From: Cohnella ginsengisoli
GTDB taxonomy: Bacteria; Bacillota; Bacilli; Paenibacillales; Paenibacillaceae
Assembly (NCBI RefSeq): GCF_029525555.1
Contig: NZ_JAPDHZ010000006.1
Coordinates: 62,001-126,000, forward strand
Reading direction: 5' to 3'
DNA: 64,000 bases
Shown here: positions 46,001 through 55,668 of the stretch, in pieces
Layout of the letters: the number at the start of each line of letters is the position of its first letter
Numbering within the stretch: position 1 is the stretch's first letter
The notes under the pieces: generated by a model
What the model was told of the DNA's origin: nothing
The model's input: the letters and a program-made list of their open reading frames with translations, nothing else
Databases searched by the model: none
Program-made: the position numbers and the translations under genes

Positions 46001-47569
46001 CAGTATTCGCTTGAGGTGGACAGCACCGTAGACGCGATCACCGTGAAGCCGACGGCATCGGACGAAGTCGCATCGGTGACGGTGAACGGCACTGCGCAGG
46101 CCGGCGGAGCGGCATTGGCGCCGATTGCCTTGACGACCGGCGTCAATACGGTCCGGATCGTCGTCGCCGCGCAGCTGTCGTCCGTGCAGCGGACGTATAC
46201 GATCGCGATTACGAAGAAAAGCGCCGCAGCGCCAACACCAACACCGACCCCAACGCCAACACCGGCGTCCGAGCCGAGCCCGGAGGCATCATCCGGCGTG
46301 AACCTCATGCTGGGCGGCAAGCGGATCGACGTGAACGTGCCGATGACCGCTGTGCGCAATGCCGACGGCACGACCTATTACGAGCTAGACCTGAACGAGA
46401 CGGTGGCGACACTTGTCGCCCAGTCCGCAGCGCAGAGCGGAGACACCGAACTGCGCGTGCTGGCGAACCGACAGATGGTTCCGAACATCGACGACATGCG
46501 GATCGTGCTGGACAACGCAGGACTCGCCAAGCTGGAGGCGCAAAGCGTCCGCGTGACGCTGGCCATCGACGCAGTCGCGTACCAGGTTCCGGCGGGGGCC
46601 GCCGCAGCGGGCGGCAAGCGCGCGACGGTCATCCGGCTCAGGTCGTTCGGCAGTCCGTCCGTCGCGGATGAAGTGAAGTCCGCCGCGTCCTCGTCCGCCG
46701 GCGGCAAGTGGGAGTTACAAGTGGCGGGCGTGCCCGTCGATGTCGATTCGAGTTATACCGGCGCTCCGGCGTGGCTGGTCTTGCCGCTGCCGACATCGCT
46801 AATCGGGGCGGATCCCCGCACCCTCGCCGCGTTCGTCGAATACGACGACGGGACGAAGGCGATCGAGCCCGGCACGGTTCAGTTCGATTCCCAGGGCCGA
46901 GCGACGGGCATCGCGATCAAGATCGGCAGCTTCGCGCGTCTCGCAGTCATTCAGGCGGACCCGATCTCGTCCGCGTACGACCGCTACGTGAGCGGTTACG
47001 CCGACGGCACGTTCCAGCCTGCGCGTCTCGTGACAAGGGCGGAGGTTGCTGTCCTGCTGGCGAAGCAGCTGGAAGGCAGTCAGGAAGCGATCGCGGCAGG
47101 CTACCGCGACGTGCCCGGCTCGCACTGGGCCGCCTCGGCCATCGGCAAGCTCGCCGCGGCAGGCATCATGAAGGGCGGAGCGGACGGACAATTCCGTCCA
47201 AACGAGCTCATCACCCGTGCCGAGCTCGCAGTGACGTTGACCCGGTGGAAGCAGCTGCAGCCGGACGGCGCGCCGCGCTTCGCAGACGCCGTCTCCCACT
47301 GGGCGGCCGGATCGATCGCGGCCGCGGAGCGGGCGGGCTGGATCACAGGCTACGCGGACGGCACCTATCGCCCGGATCGCGGCGTGACGCGAGCCGAAGC
47401 CGTCGTCATTCTGAATCGCGTCTTCGGACGTCCCGCGCTGCCGAACGACGGTTCGTCATGGTCCGACGTGCCGGCTGCCTACTGGGCGTCGGGCCAGATT
47501 GTCTCCGCTTCTCTATCGTTCGAAGCGCATCGCTATCTGAATGGCGAAGTAGAACTGGCCGACCGGTAA
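43087..47569 (+). CDS. large SLH-domain surface protein with repeated Ig-like units (frameshifted)
   Basis: Exported ~1490-aa protein. Signal peptide LLAAVLTLLPLLGALQAALP ending in SASAA; then a region with FVYSSGGTVSASSSP. The frame breaks in a G6 run at about 43246-43251; removing one G joins NTSYSG to AATQFVYSS. Several Ig-like domains follow (TTAPTND, GTYTVYARDAAGN, TLALTADTT). They include near-identical ~190-aa units, a cadherin-like beta-sandwich (ASLRLRSGETELAL), a Pro/Thr linker, a beta domain, and three SLH domains (YVSGYADGTFQPARLVTRAE, then GIMKGGADGQFRPNELITRAE and GWITGYADGTYRPDRGVTRAE). The SLH set anchors it to the cell wall. Divergent from the STAND regulator. Confidence 0.88.
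44508..45905 (+). repeat. long internal repeats in the SLH protein gene
   Basis: Units of ~570 bp encode VTLAPxTTAPT...GNSLAALRWA and then TLALTADTTxPTNG...GIDRVRWAAGEPQADI. About 2.5 units are nearly identical at DNA level. This invites recombination and assembly collapse. Confidence 0.8.
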
Positions 47570-47820
47570 GTTCGCGCTTCCGTGGCGCTACCATCGGTCT
47601 CCCGTTGTCGCGCTGCAGCGGGTGACCGGTATGTTTGGACATGGGTGCCCGGCATTATTTTCTCTTTCATTTATAACAAGATGTACATAAAGGAATTGCT
47701 GGAAAAAGGCTATCGCCCGGCCGACGAGCATGCCCAGTCCGTACTCCGGACCAATGGCGTCATTGCCGCATAGTCGATCCGCCTCGATCCTCGGCGATCG
47801 CTTCGGAGTCGAAGCCCCGC

Positions 47821-47863
47821 ATACATCGTCATGGCCGTTTACGGTCGCGGCGATGTATTTTTA
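47821..47863 (+). terminator. terminator with ATACATCG...CGATGTAT stem
   Basis: ATACATCG pairs with CGATGTAT, with an inner GGCCG/CGGTC stem, then TTTTTA. Same type as 18207-18250 and 58364-58413. Confidence 0.78.
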
Positions 47864-47924
47864 TGCTTTGCGACGCTGAAACGATGGAAGTTCGACCGGA
47901 GCTGCCACAGTCGGAGCTGCCCTT

Positions 47925-48323
47925 TCGACATCCCCGGCTCCGTATTGCGCGCGTTCAATGCCAGCGCCGCGGCATCCAGGCGATCGCCGACCGCGAAGCC
48001 CGATCTCCTCGTCGAGACGAGCACTTCGCCATCGCCGCCACCATCATGGCTCCGTTGAAGAGGCCGCTCCCGAGCAGCAGCACGTCGAGCATTCGCGCGC
48101 TGTCCGCCCCGGCCGACAGTCGTTCCTCGTTGAAGTACTGCGCAGCGTTCTCATGCGATTTGAACATGAGGCTTTTTATCGTATTGGCGGAAATGGCGAG
48201 GTTGCGCGCCGCTTCGAAGTTTTTTTGCAACGTCGTTCTTGTCAGCGTCACTGTCGATCCGATCAGCGTGAATGCAGGCAGACCAAACAGCAGGCTCTGT
48301 ATCTTAAACCTTCCATGGCGCAC
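47925..48323 (-). pseudogene. truncated copy of the diguanylate cyclase N-terminal region
   Basis: Matches the start of the GGDEF protein at 55669-57393: RHGRFKIQSLLFGLPAFTL, then TTLQKNFEAARNLAISANTI and LLLGSGLFNGAMM. A ~13-residue deletion sits near residue 28 of the fragment. A frameshift near 48025-48045 continues as EVLVSTRRSGFAVGDRLDAA. Homology stops around NTEPGMS; no catalytic domain remains. Same strand as the intact gene, 7.3 kb away. Confidence 0.8.
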
Positions 48324-48490
48324 ATCGTACTCCTGTTGGCGTCAGGCAGGGAACAATTTGCGCCACAAGCGAGAGAAGCGACGTTACAGACGTTACAGGA
48401 ACGACGAGAGGCCTGGGCGTGCTGCAGGCGAGGAACGCGCGGTTACCGCAGCTCGCCGCCGCCGATTTTAAAAAATCAGCACGAAGATCG

Positions 48491-48540
48491 TTGACAGCGC
48501 CAGCTACTATGTGTTACTTTATAGCAGTAGTCAGTAACAC
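48491..48540 (+). promoter_or_regulatory. promoter with overlapping inverted repeat, putative PadR operator
   Basis: TTGACA at 48491 with TACTTT about 18 bp on. GTGTTACT (48511-48518) and its exact inverse AGTAACAC (48533-48540) flank the -10 region. The layout fits autorepression by the PadR regulator that follows. Confidence 0.6.
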
Positions 48541-48578
48541 TGCATACCAGTCGTACAGAATAGTGAAGGGTGATTGCC

Positions 48579-48905
48579 TTGGAAAACTTAACGGAAATGC
48601 TTAAAGGCGTGCTTGAGGGCTCTGTCCTTGAAATTATTAGCCGCAAAGAAACCTACGGTTATGAGATCACGCGGCAGCTGAACGCCCTGGGCTTCGCAGA
48701 CGTCGTGGAAGGGACGGTGTACACCATCCTGATCCGGCTTGAAAAAAACAAGCTGGTGGAGATCACCAAGAAGCCGTCCGAACTGGGACCGCCGCGCAAG
48801 TTCTTCGCGATCAACGACGCAGGGCGCGATGAGCTCCGGAAGTTCTGGGAAAAGTGGGAGTTCGTATCCTCCAAAATGAACGAGTTAAAGGAGAAAACAC
48901 AATGA
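48579..48905 (+). CDS. PadR family transcriptional regulator
   Basis: 108-aa repressor with the PadR winged helix: LKGVLEGSVLEIISRK, TYGYEITRQLNALG and VVEGTVYTILIRLEKNKLV, then a C-terminal helix for dimerisation. TTG 48579 is preceded by AAGGGTG at ~8 nt. The TGA overlaps the next ATG by 4 bp. As in other Firmicutes, the operon PadR-DUF1048-DUF1048-ABC suggests drug-induced derepression of the exporter. Inducer unknown. Confidence 0.93.
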   Translation: MENLTEMLKGVLEGSVLEIISRKETYGYEITRQLNALGFADVVEGTVYTILIRLEKNKLVEITKKPSELGPPRKFFAINDAGRDELRKFWEKWEFVSSKMNELKEKTQ

Positions 48906-49249
48906 ACTTTTGGGAAAAAATCACCGGAAGCGACATGACGAAGGAAATGAAAGCATTTGAAGCGAGAGCCAAAAAGCTGCCTGCCGATTATCAAGCGGCA
49001 TGGGGAGAATTGAACGCCAATTTGTGGTCGTACTCGAACTTCAGCGGTCGCAACCTGATGCCCATTATCGATGGCGTGCTCGGCCTGCTCGAAGAATCGG
49101 CGGCGGACGGTCAGCGCGTCCATGAGGTGCTGGGCGACGACATCAAAGGCTTCTGCGCGGCGCTGGCCGGCGAAGAAGGGGCAAAGTCCTATCGCGACAA
49201 ATGGCGCGAGCAGCTCAACCAGAACGTAGCCAAAAAATTAGGCAAATAG
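48902..49249 (+). CDS. DUF1048 protein, first copy
   Basis: 115-aa helical cytoplasmic protein of the DUF1048 family (EMKAFEARAKKLPADYQAAW, then LMPIIDGVLGLLEESAADG and VLGDDIKGFCAALAG). Its ATG overlaps the PadR stop. DUF1048 genes commonly accompany PadR regulators, but their biochemical role is not known. The neighbour is a paralog. Confidence 0.88.
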   Translation: MNFWEKITGSDMTKEMKAFEARAKKLPADYQAAWGELNANLWSYSNFSGRNLMPIIDGVLGLLEESAADGQRVHEVLGDDIKGFCAALAGEEGAKSYRDKWREQLNQNVAKKLGK

Positions 49250-49261
49250 GAGGAAAACAAA

Positions 49262-49610
49262 ATGAATATTCGCGATATGATCGAGGGCAAAAAAAGAGTG
49301 GAAGGCGCACGTGGCGCGCGTTAAGACGCTCCCGCAGGACTACCAGATCGTTTACAAGGAAATTCAAAAATATCTCTTTAAGGTCGGCCCAGTCGAGCTG
49401 ACCGAGGGGAACGGGCTGCTGTCGGGGATCGTCGATCTTTTCGAAGAGGGCGCGGCGTCGGGCAAGGGCGTGCTCGAAGTGACGGGCAGCGACGTGGCGG
49501 TTTTCTGCGACGAGCTGATCAAGGATTCGAAAACGTACGCCGATATCGCTCAGGAATCCGCGAACCAGGCGGTCAACAAGGCCATGAAAAAGCTGACGGA
49601 CAAGAAATAA
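49262..49610 (+). CDS. DUF1048 protein, second copy (frameshifted)
   Basis: Paralog of the preceding gene, ~115 aa: MNIRDMIEGKK, then EWKAHVARVKTLPQDYQIVY, LSGIVDLFEEGAASGKGV and EVTGSDVAVFCDELI. The frame breaks at A7 (49290-49296); six A would join GKK to EWKAHVAR. The break is probably technical. RBS AGGAGG precedes ATG 49262. It is located between DUF1048-1 and the ABC ATPase in the same operon. Confidence 0.82.
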
Positions 49611-49627
49611 TAAAGGAGGAGACCGGC

Positions 49628-50386
49628 ATGGACAAAGCGATCGAAGTGAAAGGCCTTAAAAAGGCTTTCAAGGGCAAGGAAGTGCTGAAGGGCGTCGATC
49701 TGGAAGTGAAGCGGGGAGAGATCTTCGCCCTGCTCGGTTCCAACGGCGCGGGCAAGACGACGATGGTCCGCATCCTCGCCACGCTGCTCAAGCCGGACGG
49801 AGGCCGTGCCGTCGTGAACGGATTCGACGTCGCGTCCAAGCCCGAGCATGTGCGGCATGCGATCAGCCTGACCGGGCAGTTCGCGGCGGTAGACGAGGTG
49901 CTCACCGGGCGGGAAAACTTGATCATGATCGCCAAGCTGCGGCATCTCGATCAGCCGCGTCAAGTGGCGGACGATTTGCTGAAGCGCTTCGGCCTGACGG
50001 ATGCCGCCGACCGGAAGCCGTCCACGTATTCGGGCGGCATGCGCCGCCGGCTCGACATCGCCTTGAGCCTGGTCGGCAATCCGAAGATCATTTTCCTCGA
50101 CGAGCCGACCACGGGGCTTGATCCGGAAGCACGCATCGAGGTGTGGAAGATCGTGAAGGAGCTTGCCGACGGCGGCACGACGGTATTCCTGACCACGCAA
50201 TATCTGGAGGAAGCGGAGCAGCTGGCCGACCGCATCGCCATTCTGCACGAGGGCCGGATCATTGCCGGCGGCACGCTGGCGGAGCTAAAGAAGCGTTTCC
50301 CGCAAGCGAAGGTCGAGTATGTGGAAAAACAGCCGACGTTGGAGGAAATTTTCCTCGCCATCATCGGCAAAAAGGAGGCCATCTAA
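49628..50386 (+). CDS. DrrA-type ABC transporter ATP-binding protein
   Basis: 252-aa ATPase of the daunorubicin-resistance (DrrA) class. Walker A GSNGAGKTT, Q-loop SLTGQFAAVDEVLTG (the DrrA-type GQ-A-D motif), signature YSGGMRRRL, Walker B IIFLDEPTTGLDPEAR, then LTTQYLEEAEQLADRI. ATG 49628 has AAAGGAGGAG upstream. It abuts the permease gene (stop then ATG). Together they probably export a hydrophobic drug under PadR control. Confidence 0.93.
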   Translation: MDKAIEVKGLKKAFKGKEVLKGVDLEVKRGEIFALLGSNGAGKTTMVRILATLLKPDGGRAVVNGFDVASKPEHVRHAISLTGQFAAVDEVLTGRENLIMIAKLRHLDQPRQVADDLLKRFGLTDAADRKPSTYSGGMRRRLDIALSLVGNPKIIFLDEPTTGLDPEARIEVWKIVKELADGGTTVFLTTQYLEEAEQLADRIAILHEGRIIAGGTLAELKKRFPQAKVEYVEKQPTLEEIFLAIIGKKEAI

Positions 50387-51157
50387 ATGGAAACGGCCAA
50401 AAACCACTTTTTCAGCGATATGGCTGTCATGCTCGGACGATCCATGCGCCATATTTTCCGCAGCGTGGACACGATCTTCACGGTCTGCGTCACGCCGATC
50501 GCGATGATGCTGCTGTTCGTGTACGTGTTCGGCGGCGCCATCGAGACCGGCACGGATAACTACGTGAACTACCTGCTGCCCGGCATTCTGCTGATGGCGA
50601 TCGCCAGCGGGGTCGCTTATGTCGCCTACCGCCTGTTCTTGGATAAGCAACGGGGCATCATCGAACGGTTCAACTCCATGCCGATCGCGCGTTCGACGAT
50701 GCTGTGGGGGCATGTGCTGACCTCGGTCGTATCCAACGTCATCTCGATTGCCGTCATCATACTGGTAGCGCTGGCCATGGGCTTTCGCTCGTCGGCAGGG
50801 ATCCTGTCCTGGCTAGCCGTAGCGGGCATCCTCGTGCTGTTCACGCTGGCGCTCACTTGGATCGCAGCCATCGCCGGATTGTCCGCCAAGACGGTCGAAG
50901 GCGCAAGCGCCTTTTCCTACCCGCTCATCTTCCTGCCGTTCATCAGCTCCGCGTTCGTGCCGACGGACTCGATGCCGAGCGTCGTTCGGGCCTTCGCCGA
51001 GAACCAGCCGGTCACCTCCATCGTAGAAACGATCCGCGCGCTGCTGTCTAACCAACCGGTGGGAAATGATATCTGGGTTGCGCTGGCTTGGTGCTTAGGA
51101 ATCCTGATCGTCGCCTACGCATTCGCGGTACGCGCCTACAATTGGAATGCCGCTTAA
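50387..51157 (+). CDS. DrrB-type ABC-2 permease
   Basis: 256-aa six-helix ABC-2 membrane protein (GRSMRHIFRSVDTIFTVC, then PIAMMLLFVYVFGGAI, RFNSMPIARSTMLWGHVL and the ABC-2 C-terminal signature around PLIFLPFISSAFVPTDSMP). Immediately follows its ATPase. Export function is by family; the substrate is unknown. Confidence 0.92.
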   Translation: METAKNHFFSDMAVMLGRSMRHIFRSVDTIFTVCVTPIAMMLLFVYVFGGAIETGTDNYVNYLLPGILLMAIASGVAYVAYRLFLDKQRGIIERFNSMPIARSTMLWGHVLTSVVSNVISIAVIILVALAMGFRSSAGILSWLAVAGILVLFTLALTWIAAIAGLSAKTVEGASAFSYPLIFLPFISSAFVPTDSMPSVVRAFAENQPVTSIVETIRALLSNQPVGNDIWVALAWCLGILIVAYAFAVRAYNWNAA

Positions 51158-51187
51158 TGCGGGCGCCAGGGAAGTCGACATAACAAG

Positions 51188-51224
51188 AGAGCAGACTGCC
51201 GCGGGCGGACTGTTCTTTTTTTTG
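51188..51224 (+). terminator. terminator of the PadR/DUF1048/ABC operon
   Basis: GAGCAGACTGCC pairs imperfectly with GGCGGACTGTTC, followed by eight T. Confidence 0.78.
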
Positions 51225-51348
51225 CGATCACAGGCAGTTACCAATTAGGAACTAGGGCACCCTTTCGTGACTTCCGCACGAAAAAGTACATACTATTTTC
51301 ATCGGAATTAATGTGATAGGCTGGTCAAAACAGAAAGGCAGGTGCAAG

Positions 51349-52768
51349 ATGTCACATTATCGTTTGGATGCAGGAAGTCAGTGTATCGTGTGGGGCGTTC
51401 GGCTGGAGCCTGGGGAGGTCAAAGCAGCCGGCAAGCGTGGGGCAGAGGTGAAGCCCTCCGCCGAGCAAGGACTGTGGGAATGGGACATCCCGGACGGGGT
51501 GTACACGGCTCGGGAAGTGGTGAAGGCGTTAGGGGTGCTGCTCGAAGCGATTTATGTTCAATTAGGCGAAGCGGCCAATCGCGAAGCGCTGCTGACGAAT
51601 ATCGAGAAAAGCCTCGCCGTCGCCGGACGGGAAACGACCCTTCCCCTTGGCGCCCTCCCCTTGCACGATCATGCGAGGACCGAGTTGTCCGTGCAGGCGG
51701 GTCGGATCGGCGAGGCGCTGTCGAAGTGGGCGCGCGAATTCGACGGCGAATCGCGCGGCTTGGAAGAGCTAGGGGCGGATGTGCTGGGCCGCCTTATATT
51801 CAGGAGCCGGTGCGATCATCATCTCTGGACCCACGAAGTTACGGATATGCTTCAGGGACCTGCGGGCGGTCCGCCTGTCATGCAGCTCTTTAACGAGTAT
51901 CTGCATCAGATCGTGCTCCTGCGGGACGCGCTTCTTCCGTTCGAAAATTGGGATGAGGTGCCGATCGAGCTGAAAGCGCGAAATGCGCGAGGACTGCGCT
52001 ATACCGAGCATGCGCATTCCGAATTTCTCTCCCTCTTCCTGGCCAGACCGCTCGACCACAAGTCGCTGGTTCACTATGCGAAAAGCCTGCTGGCGCCGGA
52101 GCTGTCCGCTGCCGGATACGGATTCCAGTATCGGCTGGGGACGATTTTGCCGGCAGGCTTGGGGGCGGAGCTGGCTCGCGCGCCCCGGTACCTCCTCCGG
52201 TGGTACCCGGTGCGGACGGCTGAGTCGGTCGATGGAGGGGATTCGATCGCTTTTGTTTACGAATATCCGGACTATTATGCGGCCCCGCGATCGTTGCTCG
52301 GGCCCGGATCGCCCGAAGGTCAAGAGGCCGATCAGCGGCGGCTGAACGGAATTACCGAGGCGTATTTACAGGCGGCCGTGCAGGATAGCGGTCAGGCAGT
52401 GATTCAGTTCCGCCTAGGTACGGATGCGGGCGCGCATGCGGTCGACCTGGGCCAAGTCTTCCGGGGGGCATCGCTTCCACTATCGATCGAATCCTGCAAA
52501 CGGCGAGACAGGCGGCCACTCTTCGGTCCAAGAGAGACTTGTAATCGAGCGTCATGCTGCGGACCGTGTCCTCTCCCTCTCCGGGCTTGTGACGAATGAA
52601 GCGGGGACGCATGAGGTGGCAACGGAGGGAAATGAGCTCGTCAGAAGGGCGCTGCTAGGAAAGCTCTATCCGGAAAATGTCATTCTACTTGAGCGTGGCG
52701 ATTCGGAGGAACGCGAGGCGGCGCTAGTCGCAGGCAAACGATTCGGCGCGAAATTTCTCCTCCGCTGA
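51349..52768 (+). CDS. uncharacterised protein (frameshifted)
   Basis: Cytoplasmic-looking protein of ~472 aa with no signal peptide or membrane helix. I do not recognise a family. Visible features are a beta-rich N-terminus (HYRLDAGSQCIVWGVRL), a Trp-rich motif LWEWDIPDGVYTAREV, a helical middle with RSRCDHHLWTHEVTDML, and the segment LLRWYPVRTAESV followed by VYEYPDYYAAPRSLLG. The frame breaks in a G6 run at about 52463-52468. One G fewer continues as GHRFHYRSNPANGETGG and ends KRFGAKFLLR at 52768. RBS AGGTGCAAG before ATG 51349. It stands between the DrrAB operon and the HxlR gene, transcribed alone. Confidence 0.6.
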
Positions 52769-52776
52769 TCGCATCC

Positions 52777-53139
52777 TCAGGCCTGCTCCTCTTCCATGAC
52801 CGGGGACTGCGCGGGAAAGCTGTCGATGTAGTCCGCCCCGAAATCGCACAGCGCCTTTAAGATCGGTACCAGTCTCATGCCGCGATCGGTCAATTCGTAC
52901 TCTACTTTAGGCGGGATCACGGGATACACGCTGCGAATGATAAGCCCGTCGCATTCCAGGTCCCGAAGCTGCTCGGCAAGCATCTTGTGGGTGGCGCCGG
53001 GCATGAGCTTAAGCAGCTCGCCGAACCGGAAGGTATGCTCCGACAAGTGGCTCAGGATGAGGACCTTCCATTTTCCGCTTACTAATTCCATCGCGACTTC
53101 GGAGGCACATCGGTATTTCTTGTCCCTGAATTCGATCAT
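52777..53139 (-). CDS. HxlR family transcriptional regulator
   Basis: 120-aa winged-helix regulator with the HxlR signature: an early Cys in KKYRCASEVAMELVSGKWKVLIL, the recognition region FRFGELLKLMPGATHKMLAEQL, and the wing VYPVIPPKVEYELTD. The Cys suggests redox or electrophile sensing. The ATG at 53137-53139 has AGGGGTG at ~7 nt; an upstream GTG at 53145 is possible. Divergent from the amino-acid ABC operon, which it may control. Confidence 0.9.
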   Translation of the reverse strand: MIEFRDKKYRCASEVAMELVSGKWKVLILSHLSEHTFRFGELLKLMPGATHKMLAEQLRDLECDGLIIRSVYPVIPPKVEYELTDRGMRLVPILKALCDFGADYIDSFPAQSPVMEEEQA

Positions 53140-53256
53140 AGGCACACCCCTGCTTTCAATGCCTAGTAAATTAATGAACTTAGTAAGTATTTTAGCAAAG
53201 CAGCGCTATCGCTTCAACGATTATCTTCAGGCAATCGCGCTTCCGAGGTGACGCTC

Positions 53257-53934
53257 ATGGCCCAAGAACGGTTCGACCGCATTCTGGAGATTATCTCCAT
53301 GTCTTTGATGCCCTTGCTGAAGGGGACGATCCTCTATACGATTCCGATCTCCCTGCTTTCCTTCGCGCTGGGGCTCCTGGCTGCTCTATTCATCGCTCTT
53401 GCGGGCCTGTCGGCCAAACCGTATGTCCGGCTCCCCGCCCGGGTGTACGTGTGGATCATACGCTGTACTCCGATTCTCGTGCAGCTGTTTATTATTTTCT
53501 ACGGCCTTCCCGGCATGGGCATTCTGCTCTCGCCGTTCGCCAGCATCGTGATCAGTCTCACGATCTCGGAAGCGGCCTATTCGTCGGAGATCATGCGGGC
53601 GGCCATCCTCTCGATCCCGGGAGGCCAGTGGAAGGCCGGATACGCGCTAGGCATGTCGCGAAGCCAGAACCTGGTCCGCGTGATTTTGCCACAGTCGGTC
53701 CGTATCTGCATTCCGAGCTTCGGGAACCAGTTCATTACGCTCATTAAGACGTCGTCGCTCGCCGCGCTCGTGACGCTCCCCGATCTGTTCGGCGCGGCCA
53801 AACTCATAGCGGCCTCCACCTTCGAGCCGATGCTGCTCTACCTCATCGCCGGCGCGTACTATCTCGTCCTCTGCTCCGTGCTCACGATCTGGCAGACCCG
53901 GCTGGAGAAAAGACTCGGGGGCTACCAAACCTAA
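53257..53934 (+). CDS. polar amino-acid ABC transporter permease
   Basis: 225-aa His/Glu/Gln/Arg/opine-type permease, similar to cystine permeases. About five helices with the EAA loop AAILSIPGGQWKAGYALGMS and the motif LPQSVRICIPSFGNQFITL. ATG 53257 has GAGGTG 8 nt upstream. It is the first gene of permease-ATPase-binding protein. Cystine or a related sulfur amino acid is a plausible substrate by similarity only. Confidence 0.9.
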   Translation: MAQERFDRILEIISMSLMPLLKGTILYTIPISLLSFALGLLAALFIALAGLSAKPYVRLPARVYVWIIRCTPILVQLFIIFYGLPGMGILLSPFASIVISLTISEAAYSSEIMRAAILSIPGGQWKAGYALGMSRSQNLVRVILPQSVRICIPSFGNQFITLIKTSSLAALVTLPDLFGAAKLIAASTFEPMLLYLIAGAYYLVLCSVLTIWQTRLEKRLGGYQT

Positions 53935-53951
53935 GGGAGGAGGAATGAGCG

Positions 53952-54731
53952 TTGTTATTGTCCCTTCAAGGCTTAACGAAACACTTCGGCGATCTGCCGG
54001 TCCTCCATGCCATTGATCTTGAGATACAGCAAGGGACGACGACCGTTGTCATCGGCCCGTCGGGATCCGGCAAATCGACGCTGCTCGCCTGCATCAATTT
54101 ATTGGAGATCCCGACTAGCGGCAGCATCCGTCTCGGCGAGCGCCAGCTCCGCTTTTCGCCGGCGGGCAAGCCGAACCCGAGGGCCGTTCAGGCTTTTCGC
54201 AGGGAGACGGGCACGGTCTTTCAAGGCAACCACCTGTTTCCCCACATGACCGCATTGGAAAACGTCATGGTCGGTCCTATTGCCGTCCGCCGCATGAACC
54301 GTGCCGACGCGCAGGCCAAAGCCATCGCCTTGCTGGAGCAGGTCGGGCTCGGAGCCTTCCGGGACCGCTACCCGTATCAGCTGTCAGGCGGACAGCAGCA
54401 GCGGGTCGGCATCGCCAGGGCGATGTCGATGGAGCCGCAGATTCTCTTGTTCGACGAACCGACATCCGCGCTTGATCCGGAGCTCGTCGGAGAGGTGCTG
54501 GAGGTGATGCGATCCTTGATCCGCTCTGGCATCACGTTGATCGTCGTCACGCACGAACTTGAATTCGCCAGCCGCGCCGCCGACCGCGTTCTCTTCATGG
54601 ATCAGGGAGCGATTCTGGAGAACGGCACGCCCGAGGCCGTCTTCGCCCATTCCCGACATGAACGCGTTCGGCAATTCGTAAGCCGTCTTGCGCCTGGGTT
54701 TGCTAAGCCCACGCCTTCCTATTCCATATAA
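53952..54731 (+). CDS. polar amino-acid ABC transporter ATP-binding protein
   Basis: 259-aa ATPase: Walker A GPSGSGKST, Q-loop TVFQGNHLFPHMTA, signature LSGGQQQRV, Walker B ILLFDEPTSALDPELVGEV, and H-loop VVTHELEFA. Start TTG 53952 follows AGGAGG at 9 nt; the ATG at 53945 is out of frame. Highly similar in layout to TcyN/TcyC-type cystine importers. Confidence 0.92.
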   Translation: MLLSLQGLTKHFGDLPVLHAIDLEIQQGTTTVVIGPSGSGKSTLLACINLLEIPTSGSIRLGERQLRFSPAGKPNPRAVQAFRRETGTVFQGNHLFPHMTALENVMVGPIAVRRMNRADAQAKAIALLEQVGLGAFRDRYPYQLSGGQQQRVGIARAMSMEPQILLFDEPTSALDPELVGEVLEVMRSLIRSGITLIVVTHELEFASRAADRVLFMDQGAILENGTPEAVFAHSRHERVRQFVSRLAPGFAKPTPSYSI

Positions 54732-54759
54732 CCGCGCCACTATCGGAGGATGAATGATC

Positions 54760-55542
54760 ATGAGCAGAAAATTATTGTCGGTCTTACTTTGTGCAGGCAT
54801 CGCCCTGACCGCTTGCAGCTCCAATAAAAGCCAGACCGGCAGCTCGCTTGAGCAGTTGAAGAAAAAGGGGAGATCGTAGTCGCGACCACCGGTACGTACC
54901 CGCCGTATTCGTATCACGATGCCGACGGCTTGACGGGGTTCGACATCGACATCTCCAATGAAGTCGGCAAGCGCATCGGTCTCCAGGTGAAATTCGCCGA
55001 GGTCGAGTTTGCGGGCATGTTCTCGGGCCTTGACGGCGGGCGGTTCGACACCATCCCGCAATTGTCCATTACCGAAGAACGAAAGAAGAAGTACGACTTC
55101 TCCGATCCCTATCAATTCTCCAACCTGACCCTGATCGTGCTTGAGGAGAATAAGGACATCAACGGCTTCAAGGATTTAAAAGGAAAGAAGACGAACGGCC
55201 TGGCGGAATCCGTACAAGGCGCGCTGGCGTTGAAATATGGCGCCACGCTCGTGCCGGAAAACGGCGACTCCGTCGAACTCCTGCGTTCGAAGCGGGTCGA
55301 TGCCCTGATTTATAACAATTTATATTTTCTGGATTTGCGCAAAAAAACGGCCCGATCTGAAAATTAAAGTGGTCGATCAGTCCAGCGAGATCGAAACCGC
55401 CGCATTCCTGTTCGGAAAAGGCAAAGCGGATACGGTGCAGGCCGTTAACCAGGCGCTGAAGGCGATGCATGAGGACGGTACGTACGCCAAAATCTCGACG
55501 AAATACTTTGGCAAGGATATCTCCGAAGGCGTAAAACTTTAA
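54760..55542 (+). CDS. amino-acid-binding lipoprotein (two frameshifts)
   Basis: Solute-binding lipoprotein of ~260 aa. Signal peptide with lipobox GIALTACSS, then the SBP_bac_3 fold: TTGTYPPYSYHDADGLTGFD, SITEERKKKYDFSDPY, and LKGKKTNGLAESVQGA. The frame breaks at GGGG near 54877 (one G missing, between LKKK and GEIVVAT). It breaks again at A7 near 55341-55347 (one extra, between DLRKK and RPDLKIKVV). The corrected protein ends ISEGVKL at 55542. It completes the importer with the two preceding genes. Confidence 0.85.
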
Positions 55543-55668
55543 GACAAGCTAGTCTGCCTTCGATAATGCCTGGACCAAGGCGCTCATCGCCGCGTTATCA
55601 CCTGATTTGAAAATAGACGGACTCATCAGCGACATATCGGTAAACGCATCTTGGGCATGGCGAAGCGC

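Larger units (their letters stand above)
47570..48578. other. 1-kb stretch with terminator and a dead gene fragment
   Basis: No intact gene. Contains the terminator at 47821, the truncated GGDEF-protein copy at 47925-48323, and the PadR promoter/operator at 48491-48540. 47580-47780 has an unconvincing short ORF. Confidence 0.6.
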
